Positions 53,011 to 60,708 of a stretch of DNA of 64,000 bases are shown piece by piece (positions within the stretch are counted from its first letter, which is position 1; the number at the start of each line of letters is the position of its first letter). The DNA comes from an uncultured Prevotellaceae bacterium. GTDB taxonomy: Bacteria > Bacteroidota > Bacteroidia > Bacteroidales > Bacteroidaceae. The notes under the pieces were generated by a model. The model was not told the origin of the DNA and did no database searches. It saw only the letters and a list, made by a program, of their open reading frames with translations. The stretch is from positions 1 to 64,000 of the forward strand of contig CAMVPA010000009.1 of assembly GCA_947169245.1 (NCBI GenBank), in the 5' to 3' direction. The translations under genes were made by a program, and so were the position numbers.

Positions 53011-54471
53011 ATGGCAAAAGAGAAGATAGCATACGTCTGCTCCAACTGCGGACAGGAATCGCCGAAATGGATTGGCAAGTGCCCCGCTTGCGGGCAGTGG
53101 AACACATTCAAGGAGATGAGGAGCCTCCCACCAACACCCTCCAAAGGGAGGGGAAGCTGGGACCATTCCAGTGACATCTCTTCACGTGGTCGCGACACCG
53201 CCCGTGTGCTGCGACTGAGCGACATCAGCGCCACCGACGACCCGCGCATCGACATGCACGATCAGGAGCTGAACCGCGTCCTTGGCGGCGGACTGGTTCC
53301 CGGCAGCATCGTCCTGCTGGGTGGCGAACCCGGCATCGGCAAGTCAACCCTCACCCTTCAGACCATGCTCCAGCTGCCCCTGCGCGTCCTTTACGTCAGC
53401 GGTGAGGAGAGCGCCCACCAGCTGAAGATGCGTGCCGAACGACTGAGCCTCCCCCTAACTTCCTCCCACAGGAGGGGGGACTCTGACGCGGCAGGAGCCT
53501 CCCCAAGCGCGGTCAGCGGTTTTGCCGCTGACAACTTCCTCCTGCTCTGCGAGAACCAGCTCGAGACCATCTTCGAACATATTAAAGAGGTGAAGCCCCA
53601 GCTCGTCGTCGTCGACTCCATCCAGACCATCATGACCGAGGACGTCGAGTCCTCTGCCGGCTCCATCGCCCAGGTGCGCGAGTGTGCCTCGGCGCTGCTG
53701 CGCTTCGCCAAGTCGAGCGGCGTGCCCGTCATCCTCATCGGCCACATCACCAAGGAGGGCACGCTGGCCGGCCCCAAGATCCTGGAGCACATCGTCGACA
53801 CCGTCATACAGTTCGAGGGCGACCAGCACCACATGTACCGCATCCTGCGCGCCATCAAGAACCGCTTCGGCTCCACCTCCGAGCTGGGCATCTACGAGAT
53901 GCTGCAGAACGGCCTGCGCCAAGTCACCAACCCCTCCGAGCTGCTGCTCACCGACAACCACGACGGCCTCTCCGGCGTTGCCATCAGCTCGGCCATCGAG
54001 GGCGTGCGCCCCTTCCTCGTCGAGACACAGGCACTCGTCTCCACCGCCGCTTACGGCACCCCGCAGCGCGCTGCCACCGGCTTCGACCAGCGCCGTCTGA
54101 ACATGCTGCTGGCTGTCCTCGAGAAGCGTGTCGGCTTCAAACTGGCACAGAAGGATGTATTCGTCAACATTGCCGGCGGCCTGCGTGTCACCGACCTCGC
54201 CATGGACCTCTCGGTCATCGCCGCCGTCCTCTCCTCCAATGTCGACACCCCCATTGAGCAGGGCTGGTGCATGGCCGGCGAAGTAGGACTCTCTGGCGAG
54301 GTACGCCCCGTGGCCCGCATCGAGCAGCGCATCGCCGAGGCCGAGAAGCTCGGCTTCACCGACATCATCATCCCGAAGTACAACCTCCAAGGGTTGGATG
54401 CCAAGAAATACTCCATCCACATCCACCCCGTCCGTAAGGTCGAGGAAGCTCTCCGCGCCCTCTTCGGATGA
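53011..54471 (+). CDS. radA: DNA repair protein RadA
   Basis: A 486-residue RadA (Sms) that promotes branch migration during recombination. It has a C4 zinc finger (CSNCGQ...CPACGQ, about 9-26), Walker A GGEPGIGKST (about 104-113), the RadA-specific KNRFGST (about 283) and a C-terminal Lon-like domain (GGLRVTDLAMDLSVIAA). Orthologues are about 455 residues; two inserts explain the excess. Nt 53121-53170 (Pro/Ser/Gly-rich) lie right after the zinc finger, and nt 53448-53530 lie after GEESAHQLKMRAERL. Both are made of gggagg/cctccc hairpin repeats in frame. The transposase-like gene follows 30 bases downstream. Confidence 0.95.
   Translation: MAKEKIAYVCSNCGQESPKWIGKCPACGQWNTFKEMRSLPPTPSKGRGSWDHSSDISSRGRDTARVLRLSDISATDDPRIDMHDQELNRVLGGGLVPGSIVLLGGEPGIGKSTLTLQTMLQLPLRVLYVSGEESAHQLKMRAERLSLPLTSSHRRGDSDAAGASPSAVSGFAADNFLLLCENQLETIFEHIKEVKPQLVVVDSIQTIMTEDVESSAGSIAQVRECASALLRFAKSSGVPVILIGHITKEGTLAGPKILEHIVDTVIQFEGDQHHMYRILRAIKNRFGSTSELGIYEMLQNGLRQVTNPSELLLTDNHDGLSGVAISSAIEGVRPFLVETQALVSTAAYGTPQRAATGFDQRRLNMLLAVLEKRVGFKLAQKDVFVNIAGGLRVTDLAMDLSVIAAVLSSNVDTPIEQGWCMAGEVGLSGEVRPVARIEQRIAEAEKLGFTDIIIPKYNLQGLDAKKYSIHIHPVRKVEEALRALFG
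53121..53170 (+). repeat. cctcc/ggagg repeat insert in radA, first
   Basis: cctccaaagggagg forms a small hairpin (ccctcc/gggagg type) and encodes a PTPSKGRGS stretch just after the zinc finger. Confidence 0.65.
53448..53530 (+). repeat. cctcc/ggagg repeat insert in radA, second
   Basis: cctcccacaggaggggg is a hairpin-forming core; the insert encodes SHRRGDSDAAGASPSAVSG within the ATPase domain and resembles the element at 61863-61930. Confidence 0.65.
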
Positions 54472-54501
54472 ATAAATCCAAGACGATAATAAAACAAACT
54501 G

Positions 54502-55845
54502 ATGGCACAGGCAATCGACAGAGGAGAGAGACAATGGAAACCGGTTGACCCCATGCGGCACCATCGTGAAAAGGGATGGGACTACCGAGGCCGTGCCATC
54601 TACCATTTCACACTACCTGTGGAGGAGCGTTATCCACTGTTTGGAGCACTCGAGGGTGAGAGTGCTGAAACGGCTTTTGTCAGGCTCAACGCTTTCGGGC
54701 GGCGTGTGTGTCAGATGCTCAGTGGACTTGCGCAGTTCTACAAAGGAAAAGGCTATGCCCTGAAAGTACTGGCACAGATGGTTATGCCAGACCATGTGCA
54801 TCTGGTAATCCAGGTGCTGGAACCGCTTCCGCAAAGCATAGGGGCAGTGGTGCGGGGCTTTAAGAGCGGCTGTACTAAGGTTTATAAAGAGGAGTACTAT
54901 TACAGCGGCGAGAACGCCGCTGAAGTGCACGGAAACGCCGCTGAAGTGCACAGGGATTCTCGTACAAACGCCGCTGAAGTGCACGGAAACGCCGCTGAAG
55001 TGCGCAGGGATTCTCGTACAAACGCCGCTGAAGTGCACGGAAACGCCGCTAAAGTGCACAGGGATTCTCGTACAAACGCCGCTGAAGTGCACGGAAACGC
55101 CGCTGAAGTGCACGGAAACGTCCCCGTGCATTTTGCCCGCATTTTTGCGGGCAGGGGTAGCATCTGGCAACAAGACAAAGCCTATTATCACGAGCGCATC
55201 CTCCATGCGCCAGGACAGTTGCGCAGGATGATTGACTACGTGAAGGATAATCCGCGCCGTCTTTGGCTCAAGACCCACAACCCCGACCTCTTCAAGCTAC
55301 ACAGACAAACAGGGGCTGCCGGCTTGTCGTTCACCTCGATGGGCAATCATTTCCTCCTCAACTGGCCAGATGGTCAAACCGTGGAAATGTCGCGCAGCGC
55401 CACCAACGAGCAAATACAAGAGCAACTGCGCTCGTCGTTAGCGGGGGCTCATAATGGGGCAGTCACCTATACGGCGGCCATCAGCAAGGGCGAGCAAATC
55501 ATCGCCCGCTCTTTGCGCGAGCAAGGCTATCCGCTGGTAGTCCTGCTCAACGACGGTTTCCCCAAGGAGGGATCACCTCATGAGCGTTACTACAAACCAG
55601 GGGGCGTCTATTTCGAGGCGTGTTCGAAAGGTCTGTTATTGTTACTGGAACCCACCGAACAGTCGTTCCTCGATGCTTCTATACAAAAGGCGGTAGAAGA
55701 GGCGTTACGTCGTAAGGCAGAAGAACGACATTACAGCTATACGCCAATTCCAGTGACTTCTCAGCGTTATCGCTTTATGGCCCTCAACGAGATGGCAAAG
55801 CGTTTGTCCCAATCAGATAGCCATTCAGGTACAGGAGGACAATGA
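54502..55845 (+). CDS. HUH (REP-type) transposase domain fused to a DprA-like domain
   Basis: A 447-residue protein. Residues about 20-260 match the Y1 transposase domain of REP-associated transposases: GWDYRGRAIYHFT, the HUH-type metal motif in MPDHVHLVI (His98, His100), GSIWQQDKAYYHERI and RMIDYVKDNPRR with candidate nucleophile Tyr246. The domain is interrupted by an array of eight NAAEVH-type units (nt 54913-55116). Residues about 270-447 have no HUH motif; TAAISKGEQIIARSLREQGY and VLLNDGFPKEG resemble the Rossmann-like core of DprA/LOG proteins. No inverted repeats flank the gene, and it directly follows radA, so it looks domesticated rather than part of an active element; this is inference. 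Confidence 0.75.
   Translation: MAQAIDRGERQWKPVDPMRHHREKGWDYRGRAIYHFTLPVEERYPLFGALEGESAETAFVRLNAFGRRVCQMLSGLAQFYKGKGYALKVLAQMVMPDHVHLVIQVLEPLPQSIGAVVRGFKSGCTKVYKEEYYYSGENAAEVHGNAAEVHRDSRTNAAEVHGNAAEVRRDSRTNAAEVHGNAAKVHRDSRTNAAEVHGNAAEVHGNVPVHFARIFAGRGSIWQQDKAYYHERILHAPGQLRRMIDYVKDNPRRLWLKTHNPDLFKLHRQTGAAGLSFTSMGNHFLLNWPDGQTVEMSRSATNEQIQEQLRSSLAGAHNGAVTYTAAISKGEQIIARSLREQGYPLVVLLNDGFPKEGSPHERYYKPGGVYFEACSKGLLLLLEPTEQSFLDASIQKAVEEALRRKAEERHYSYTPIPVTSQRYRFMALNEMAKRLSQSDSHSGTGGQ
54913..55116 (+). repeat. Tandem NAAEVH-coding repeat array inside the transposase gene
   Basis: Eight copies of aacgccgctgaagtgcac, joined alternately by gga (21-nt unit) and by a 15-nt linker agggattctcgtaca (33-nt unit), giving an 18-residue composite repeat in three full rounds plus two extra 21-nt units. 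Copies differ by single bases (aagtgcgc, ctaaag). It separates the conserved first half of the HUH domain from the part holding the candidate Tyr. Confidence 0.9.
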
Positions 55846-55887
55846 GAGTAGGAGGTTTTCGTCAAAAACGGGAGGTTGACGGAAAAC

Positions 55888-55923
55888 TTCCGCCGAGAAC
55901 ATCGGGTTGATGTCTCGGCGGAA
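55888..55923. repeat. Hairpin downstream of the transposase gene
   Basis: ttccgccgag pairs with ctcggcggaa (10 bp) and, after one bulged A, acatc pairs with gatgt around gggtt. It lies 42 bases after the transposase stop. It could be a terminator for either convergent gene, though no T-run follows on the plus strand, or a REP-like structure. Confidence 0.6.
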
Positions 55924-55973
55924 TAGGATTTGTATTGCTCGAAATGACTCTGAGCTGGTTGCTCCAAAACGGA

Positions 55974-57503
55974 TTACTTGTTGTAGCAATCGAAGATGCT
56001 GTCGACGGTCTGCTTGGGCAGTTTCTTCGTCAGCAGGCTGACGAGCCAGACGACGGGGAAGCCGCCGACCATGGCGATGGCGCCGCAGTTGATGGGGTTA
56101 ATGGGATTGCCCAACAGCATGTTGACAACGGTGAGGCCGACACCCCAGACGAAGCAGGCCCAGACGCTGGCGGTAGTCACGCCGCGCCAGTAGAGGCCCA
56201 GCATGAAGGGAGCCAGGAAGGCACCGGCCAGTGCGCCCCATGAGATGCCCATGAGCTGTGCGATGAACGTCGGGGGATTGAGGGCGATGAGCAGCGAGAT
56301 GACGATGAAGAACATTATCAGCACGCGCATCACCACAACCTTGCGGCGCTCAATCTTCTCGGCCACGACGTCGTCGATGGTTCCGTCCTCTACCTCGCCG
56401 GGCAGCGACTTCTTGTCGCGATAGATGAGGTCGAGCGTCATCGTAGAGCTGGAGGTGAGCACCAGCGAGGCCAGCGTCGACATAGAGGCCGAGAGCACCA
56501 GCAGCACCACGAGGGCGATGAGGGCGTCGGGCAGCGTGACGAGCATGGCGGGCACGATGCTGTCGAAGGCAATCTTACCGGTAGCCTCATTGATGACGGG
56601 GTCGTAGAGTCGGCCGAAGCCGCCGAGGAAGTAACAGCCACCAGCCACGATGAAGGCGAAGATGGTAGAGATGACGGTGCCGCGCTTGATGGCGCTCTCG
56701 TCGGTGATGCTGTAGAACTTACCGACCATCTGGGGCAGACCCATGGTGCCGAGCGACGTCAGGACGACAACGCCGAGGAGTCCCCATGGGTCGGGACCGA
56801 ACCACGTGGCAAACATGCCGCTGCCGGGCTCCGTAGCGCCGTCGGCAGGCAGCTCGGCAAGTTTAGCGACGGCAGCCGTCAGTCCACCCTGCGCATTGAG
56901 TACAGCCAGAATGACGGCCACGATGCCGAAGAGCATGATGATGCCCTGGATGAAGTCGTTCATGGCCGTAGCCTTGTAGCCGCCGATGATGACGTAGACG
57001 GCAGTGAGGACGGACATGATGATGACGCAGTACTCGTAGGGAATCTCGAAGCCCATCTCGAAGAGTCGCGAGATGCCGCTATAGACGCCGGCGGTGTAGG
57101 GAATGAGGAACACGAAGGCGATGATGGAGGCTGCGACGCGCAGTCCCTGGTCGCTGAAACGGGTACCGAAGAAGTCGGGCATGGTGCGCGACTCGATGTG
57201 TTGGGTCATCAGCTTCGTGCGACGGCCCAGGATGAGCCATGCCAGAAGCGAGCCGATGACGGCGTTGCCGATGCCTATCCACGCCGAGGAGAGACCGTAC
57301 TTCCATCCGAACTGTCCGGCGTAGCCCACGAAGACCACTGCTGAGAAATAACTGGTGCCGAAGGCGAAAGCCGTCAGCCACGGGCCTACGGCACGACCGC
57401 CCAGCACAAAACCGTCAACACTGCTGGCCTGCTTGCGTGAGTAGACGCCCACGCCAATCATCACGGCCAGGAAGATGATTGTTAATACTACTTTTATAAT
57501 CAT
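55974..57503 (-). CDS. Sodium:solute symporter (SSS family)
   Basis: A 509-residue inner-membrane protein with about 13 helices. TSYFSAVVFVGYAGQFGWKYG, AGVYSGISRLFEMGF, YVIIGGYKATAMNDFIQG and GTMGLPQMVGKFYSI match the sodium:solute symporter family. Substrate unknown; family members carry sugars, proline or other small solutes. It starts 6 bases after the porin gene, so the two form an operon. Confidence 0.9.
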   Translation of the reverse strand: MIIKVVLTIIFLAVMIGVGVYSRKQASSVDGFVLGGRAVGPWLTAFAFGTSYFSAVVFVGYAGQFGWKYGLSSAWIGIGNAVIGSLLAWLILGRRTKLMTQHIESRTMPDFFGTRFSDQGLRVAASIIAFVFLIPYTAGVYSGISRLFEMGFEIPYEYCVIIMSVLTAVYVIIGGYKATAMNDFIQGIIMLFGIVAVILAVLNAQGGLTAAVAKLAELPADGATEPGSGMFATWFGPDPWGLLGVVVLTSLGTMGLPQMVGKFYSITDESAIKRGTVISTIFAFIVAGGCYFLGGFGRLYDPVINEATGKIAFDSIVPAMLVTLPDALIALVVLLVLSASMSTLASLVLTSSSTMTLDLIYRDKKSLPGEVEDGTIDDVVAEKIERRKVVVMRVLIMFFIVISLLIALNPPTFIAQLMGISWGALAGAFLAPFMLGLYWRGVTTASVWACFVWGVGLTVVNMLLGNPINPINCGAIAMVGGFPVVWLVSLLTKKLPKQTVDSIFDCYNK

Positions 57504-57509
57504 GGTTTC

Positions 57510-58580
57510 TTATTTTTTCTTTGCCCAATCGAAGCGCACCTGCATCTGCGCCATGATGGCGTGAGAGGCGTTCTTCACAAACTGTCCGCCAGCGACGCCG
57601 GCACTCTTGTAGACATACTGCACCTGGAAGCGGTTCTTCTTGAAGAACCACCACTGGATGCCGGCAATGGCCTTGTGCTGGTCGTAGTCGAGGTCGGTGT
57701 TGAAGTTGAAGTAGTCGTAGGAGCCCACGAGGTCGACACCCTTGGCAACGGGGACGCTGCCGGTGACGTAGGCACCGCGACTGGTGGTGTTTTTATCTTT
57801 ACCTTCGAGGTACTCGCCGTGAACATTGAAGACGGTCGACTTATAGTCGAAGCCCACGGTCCAGCGGTTGCGCTTGTAGTTCTCGCCAAGGGCAATGTCA
57901 GGAACGTAGGGCGAGACCTTGATGGCATGGCCGCGGCCTATCTGTCCTGTAGCCACGAGGTTCAGCCCCTTGGCCGGACGGTATTCCAGACGTCCGATGA
58001 AGTCCTTCTCAGGGTTATTGTCTTTCTTGTTGATGGCTTGGCCATTCATGATATCCACCTCATAGCGGAGTTTTCCGTTATCAGTCTCACCGAACACCGC
58101 CATACCGAGGTCGCGGCCGTACTGCACGCCAATCAGCGGATCGCTGCCGCAGCCCGTCAGGTAGGTGACGCCCTCAGAGTAGACGTCGATGGCTTCCATA
58201 GCCGTTGGTGAGAGGGGATTTTCGTAGGAGAGACCGTTCTTGAATTGTCCCAGGCGAACGGTCAGCGCCTTGTTGTTGGAGAACCGGTAGTCCATATAAT
58301 ACTCTTGTACTACGCTGTTGAAGTCGTGCATGAACAAGAAGGACACGCGGTCGGTGATTTGGGCGTTAGCCCAGAAGAGAATACGCTTCACCTCGAAGGT
58401 GTTTACGTCAGCGGCGTCGGTGTGGGTGTAGTTAAAACCACCCTGTGCATAGCCATGCAGCTGAATACGGTCCGACACATCCTGAAGCCAGTCAGGTCCA
58501 GATTGCCCCATTGCGGCAACACTACTGAACACTGCCAGCCCTGCTGCCAGTGTCCTTAACATGAAACTTTTCTTTCTCAT
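57510..58580 (-). CDS. OprO/OprP-like outer-membrane porin
   Basis: A 356-residue exported beta-barrel. Signal peptide (1-25), then IQLHGYAQGGFNYTHTDAADVNTFEVKRI... with alternating aromatic and polar residues throughout, and a C-terminal strand ending MQVRFDWAKKK. The pattern resembles the OprO/OprP (phosphate-selective) porin family annotated widely in Bacteroidetes. Phosphate selectivity cannot be inferred. It is first in an operon with the sodium symporter, which suggests joint uptake of the same solute. Confidence 0.82.
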   Translation of the reverse strand: MRKKSFMLRTLAAGLAVFSSVAAMGQSGPDWLQDVSDRIQLHGYAQGGFNYTHTDAADVNTFEVKRILFWANAQITDRVSFLFMHDFNSVVQEYYMDYRFSNNKALTVRLGQFKNGLSYENPLSPTAMEAIDVYSEGVTYLTGCGSDPLIGVQYGRDLGMAVFGETDNGKLRYEVDIMNGQAINKKDNNPEKDFIGRLEYRPAKGLNLVATGQIGRGHAIKVSPYVPDIALGENYKRNRWTVGFDYKSTVFNVHGEYLEGKDKNTTSRGAYVTGSVPVAKGVDLVGSYDYFNFNTDLDYDQHKAIAGIQWWFFKKNRFQVQYVYKSAGVAGGQFVKNASHAIMAQMQVRFDWAKKK

Positions 58581-58621
58581 TTTCTCATTGCTTTATTTTA
58601 AGAGTTAGGTTCATGCGGGCG

Positions 58622-58629
58622 CAAAGGTA
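58622..58629 (-). promoter_or_regulatory. -7 box for the porin-symporter operon
   Basis: The minus strand reads TACCTTTG, 41 bases before the ATG at 58580. Confidence 0.7.
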
Positions 58630-58637
58630 CAACAAAA

Positions 58638-58692
58638 AAACGAGAATGAGAAATGAGAAATGAGAAATTCGCAGCCGCCCCCCAAAAATTAT
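58638..58692. repeat. Composite repeat spacer between divergent promoters, locus 2
   Basis: gagaatgagaaatgagaaatgag direct repeats followed by gcagccgccccccaaaaatt (58671-58690), the reverse complement of the G-rich block at 52935-52961. Both sit between two divergent genes. Confidence 0.8.
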
Positions 58693-58724
58693 GAACTATG
58701 GACTGCGAATTCTGAACTTTTTCG

Positions 58725-58732
58725 TACCTTTG
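58725..58732 (+). promoter_or_regulatory. -7 box for topB
   Basis: TACCTTTG, 21 bases before the topB ATG. Confidence 0.75.
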
Positions 58733-58753
58733 CACAGAAAATAAAGAAACAAC

Positions 58754-60670
58754 ATGATAGTTTGCATAGCAGAGAAGCCCAGTGTGGCGAAAGACATAGC
58801 ACGCATCATAGGTGCCACGGCGAGCCACGACGGCTATATGGAAGGCAACGGCTACCAGGTGACATGGACCTTCGGACACCTGTGCGAGTTGAAGATGCCC
58901 GAGGACTATACCCCCATGTGGCGGTCGTGGAGCCTGACGTCACTCCCCATGATACCACAGCGCTTCGGCATCCGCCTGAAGGACGACCAGGGCATCAAGA
59001 AACAGTTTGCCATCATTGAACGGCTGATGCAGCAGGCCGACAGCATCATCAACTGCGGCGACGCCGGACAGGAGGGTGAGCTCATTCAGCGATGGGTCAT
59101 GCAGAAGGCCGGCGCCAAGTGTCCCGTCAAGCGGCTGTGGATATCGTCGATGACCGACGAAGCCATCCGCGAGGGCTTCGCCACACTGAAGGATCAGGGC
59201 GAGTACCAGTCGCTCTACATGGCCGGACTGTCGCGTGCCGTCGGCGACTGGCTGCTGGGCATCAACTGTACGCGTCTCTACACCATCAAGTACGGCCAGG
59301 GCAGCTACAGCCAGAACCGGCAGGTGCTCTCCATAGGCCGAGTGCAGACCCCTACCCTCGCCCTCATCGTGAACCGCCAGAAGGAGATTGACAACTTCAA
59401 GCCCGAGCCCTACTGGGTGCTGGCGACGGTCTACCGCGACACGACGTTCACGGCAACCAAAGGACGCTTCACGTCGAAGGAGGAAGGCGAACGGGCCTTT
59501 GCCCTCATCGAAGGCAAGCCGTTCACTGTGACCAATATAGAAAAGAAGAACGGGCGCGAGACGCCGCCGTCGCTCTACGACCTGACATCGCTACAGGTTG
59601 ACTGTAACAAGAAGTTCGGATTCTCGGCCGAGATGACGCTGAACATCATCCAGCAGCTCTACGAGCAGAAGCTGACCACCTATCCGCGTGTGGACACCAC
59701 CTTCCTGCCCGACGACGTCTATGCCAAGTGTCCGCAGACCATGAACGGTCTGTTCCAGATCAAGCACGCCGGCGTAGCACCCTACGCCGAACTGGTGCGT
59801 CCCCTCGGCGGCAAACCCCTGCCGAAGTCAAAGAAGGTGTTCGACTCATCGAAAGTGACCGACCATCATGCCATCATCCCCACCGGCATGATTCCCACTG
59901 CCCTCACCGACCTGCAGCGCAAGGTCTACGACCTGGTGGCCCGCCGCTTCATCGCCGTGTTCTACCCTGATTGCAAATTTGCCCAGACCACCGTACTCGG
60001 TAGTGTAGGCGTCGATTCCACCAATAGTGCGGGCGTCGATTCTGTCGACGCCATCGAGTTCAAGGTGACAGGCCGCACGATTCTTGATGCGGGCTGGCGC
60101 GCCGTCTATGCCAAGGACACACAAACTGATGATGATGAGAAGAAGCCCGAGGAAGAGGAGCGCACGCTGCCGCCCTTCGAGAAGGGCGAGAGCGGTCCCC
60201 ACCAGCCCACGCTGACAGAGAAATGGACCACGCCGCCCAAGCACTACACGGAAGCCACGCTGCTGCGCGCCATGGAGACTGCAGGCAAGCTGGTGGAGGA
60301 CGAGGAGCTGCGCCGCCTCATGAAGGAGAACGGCATAGGGCGTCCCTCGACGCGTGCCGCCATCATCGAGACCCTCTTCAAGCGCCGTTACATCAGGAAG
60401 GAGCGCAAGAACCTCGTGGCAACACCTACCGGCATTGAGCTCATCGACCTCATCCACGAAGACCTGCTGAAAAGCTGCGAGCTGACGGGCATCTGGGAGA
60501 AGAAGCTGCGCGACATCGAGGCCCACAAGTACGACGCCCAACAGTTCATCAGCGAGCTGAAACAGCAGGTGACCGACATCGTGCGCGACGTGATGTGCGA
60601 TTCCAGCAACCGCCGCGTGACCGTCACTCCCGAGGAGGAAGAGAAGAAGAAACGCAGCAAAAAACAATAA
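58754..60670 (+). CDS. topB: DNA topoisomerase III
   Basis: A 638-residue type IA topoisomerase. The Toprim domain begins IVCIAEKPSVAKDIA and has CGDAGQEGELI; the core has GRVQTPTLALI and the nucleophile Tyr310 in TTYPRVDTTFLPDD; GIGRPSTRAAII near residue 533 is also conserved. It relaxes or decatenates DNA. The C-terminus ends in a Lys/Arg-rich tail rather than a zinc domain. Nt 59998-60060 contain a near-duplicated gtaggcgtcgattc/gcgggcgtcgattc stretch giving GVDSTNSAGVDSVD, probably a small expansion. The next gene starts 29 bases after the stop behind a strong hairpin. Confidence 0.94.
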   Translation: MIVCIAEKPSVAKDIARIIGATASHDGYMEGNGYQVTWTFGHLCELKMPEDYTPMWRSWSLTSLPMIPQRFGIRLKDDQGIKKQFAIIERLMQQADSIINCGDAGQEGELIQRWVMQKAGAKCPVKRLWISSMTDEAIREGFATLKDQGEYQSLYMAGLSRAVGDWLLGINCTRLYTIKYGQGSYSQNRQVLSIGRVQTPTLALIVNRQKEIDNFKPEPYWVLATVYRDTTFTATKGRFTSKEEGERAFALIEGKPFTVTNIEKKNGRETPPSLYDLTSLQVDCNKKFGFSAEMTLNIIQQLYEQKLTTYPRVDTTFLPDDVYAKCPQTMNGLFQIKHAGVAPYAELVRPLGGKPLPKSKKVFDSSKVTDHHAIIPTGMIPTALTDLQRKVYDLVARRFIAVFYPDCKFAQTTVLGSVGVDSTNSAGVDSVDAIEFKVTGRTILDAGWRAVYAKDTQTDDDEKKPEEEERTLPPFEKGESGPHQPTLTEKWTTPPKHYTEATLLRAMETAGKLVEDEELRRLMKENGIGRPSTRAAIIETLFKRRYIRKERKNLVATPTGIELIDLIHEDLLKSCELTGIWEKKLRDIEAHKYDAQQFISELKQQVTDIVRDVMCDSSNRRVTVTPEEEEKKKRSKKQ

Positions 60671-60675
60671 AACGG

Positions 60676-60708
60676 CTTGCGCATACGTTATAATAGGGTA
60701 TGCGCAAG
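60676..60708 (+). promoter_or_regulatory. Perfect hairpin covering the porE-like start codon
   Basis: cttgcgcatac (60676-60686) and gtatgcgcaag (60698-60708) pair over 11 bases around an 11-base loop. The ATG of the next gene (60700-60702) is inside the right arm. In mRNA read from topB it would hide the start codon; as a terminator it lacks a T-tract. It is a candidate translational control element. Confidence 0.75.
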
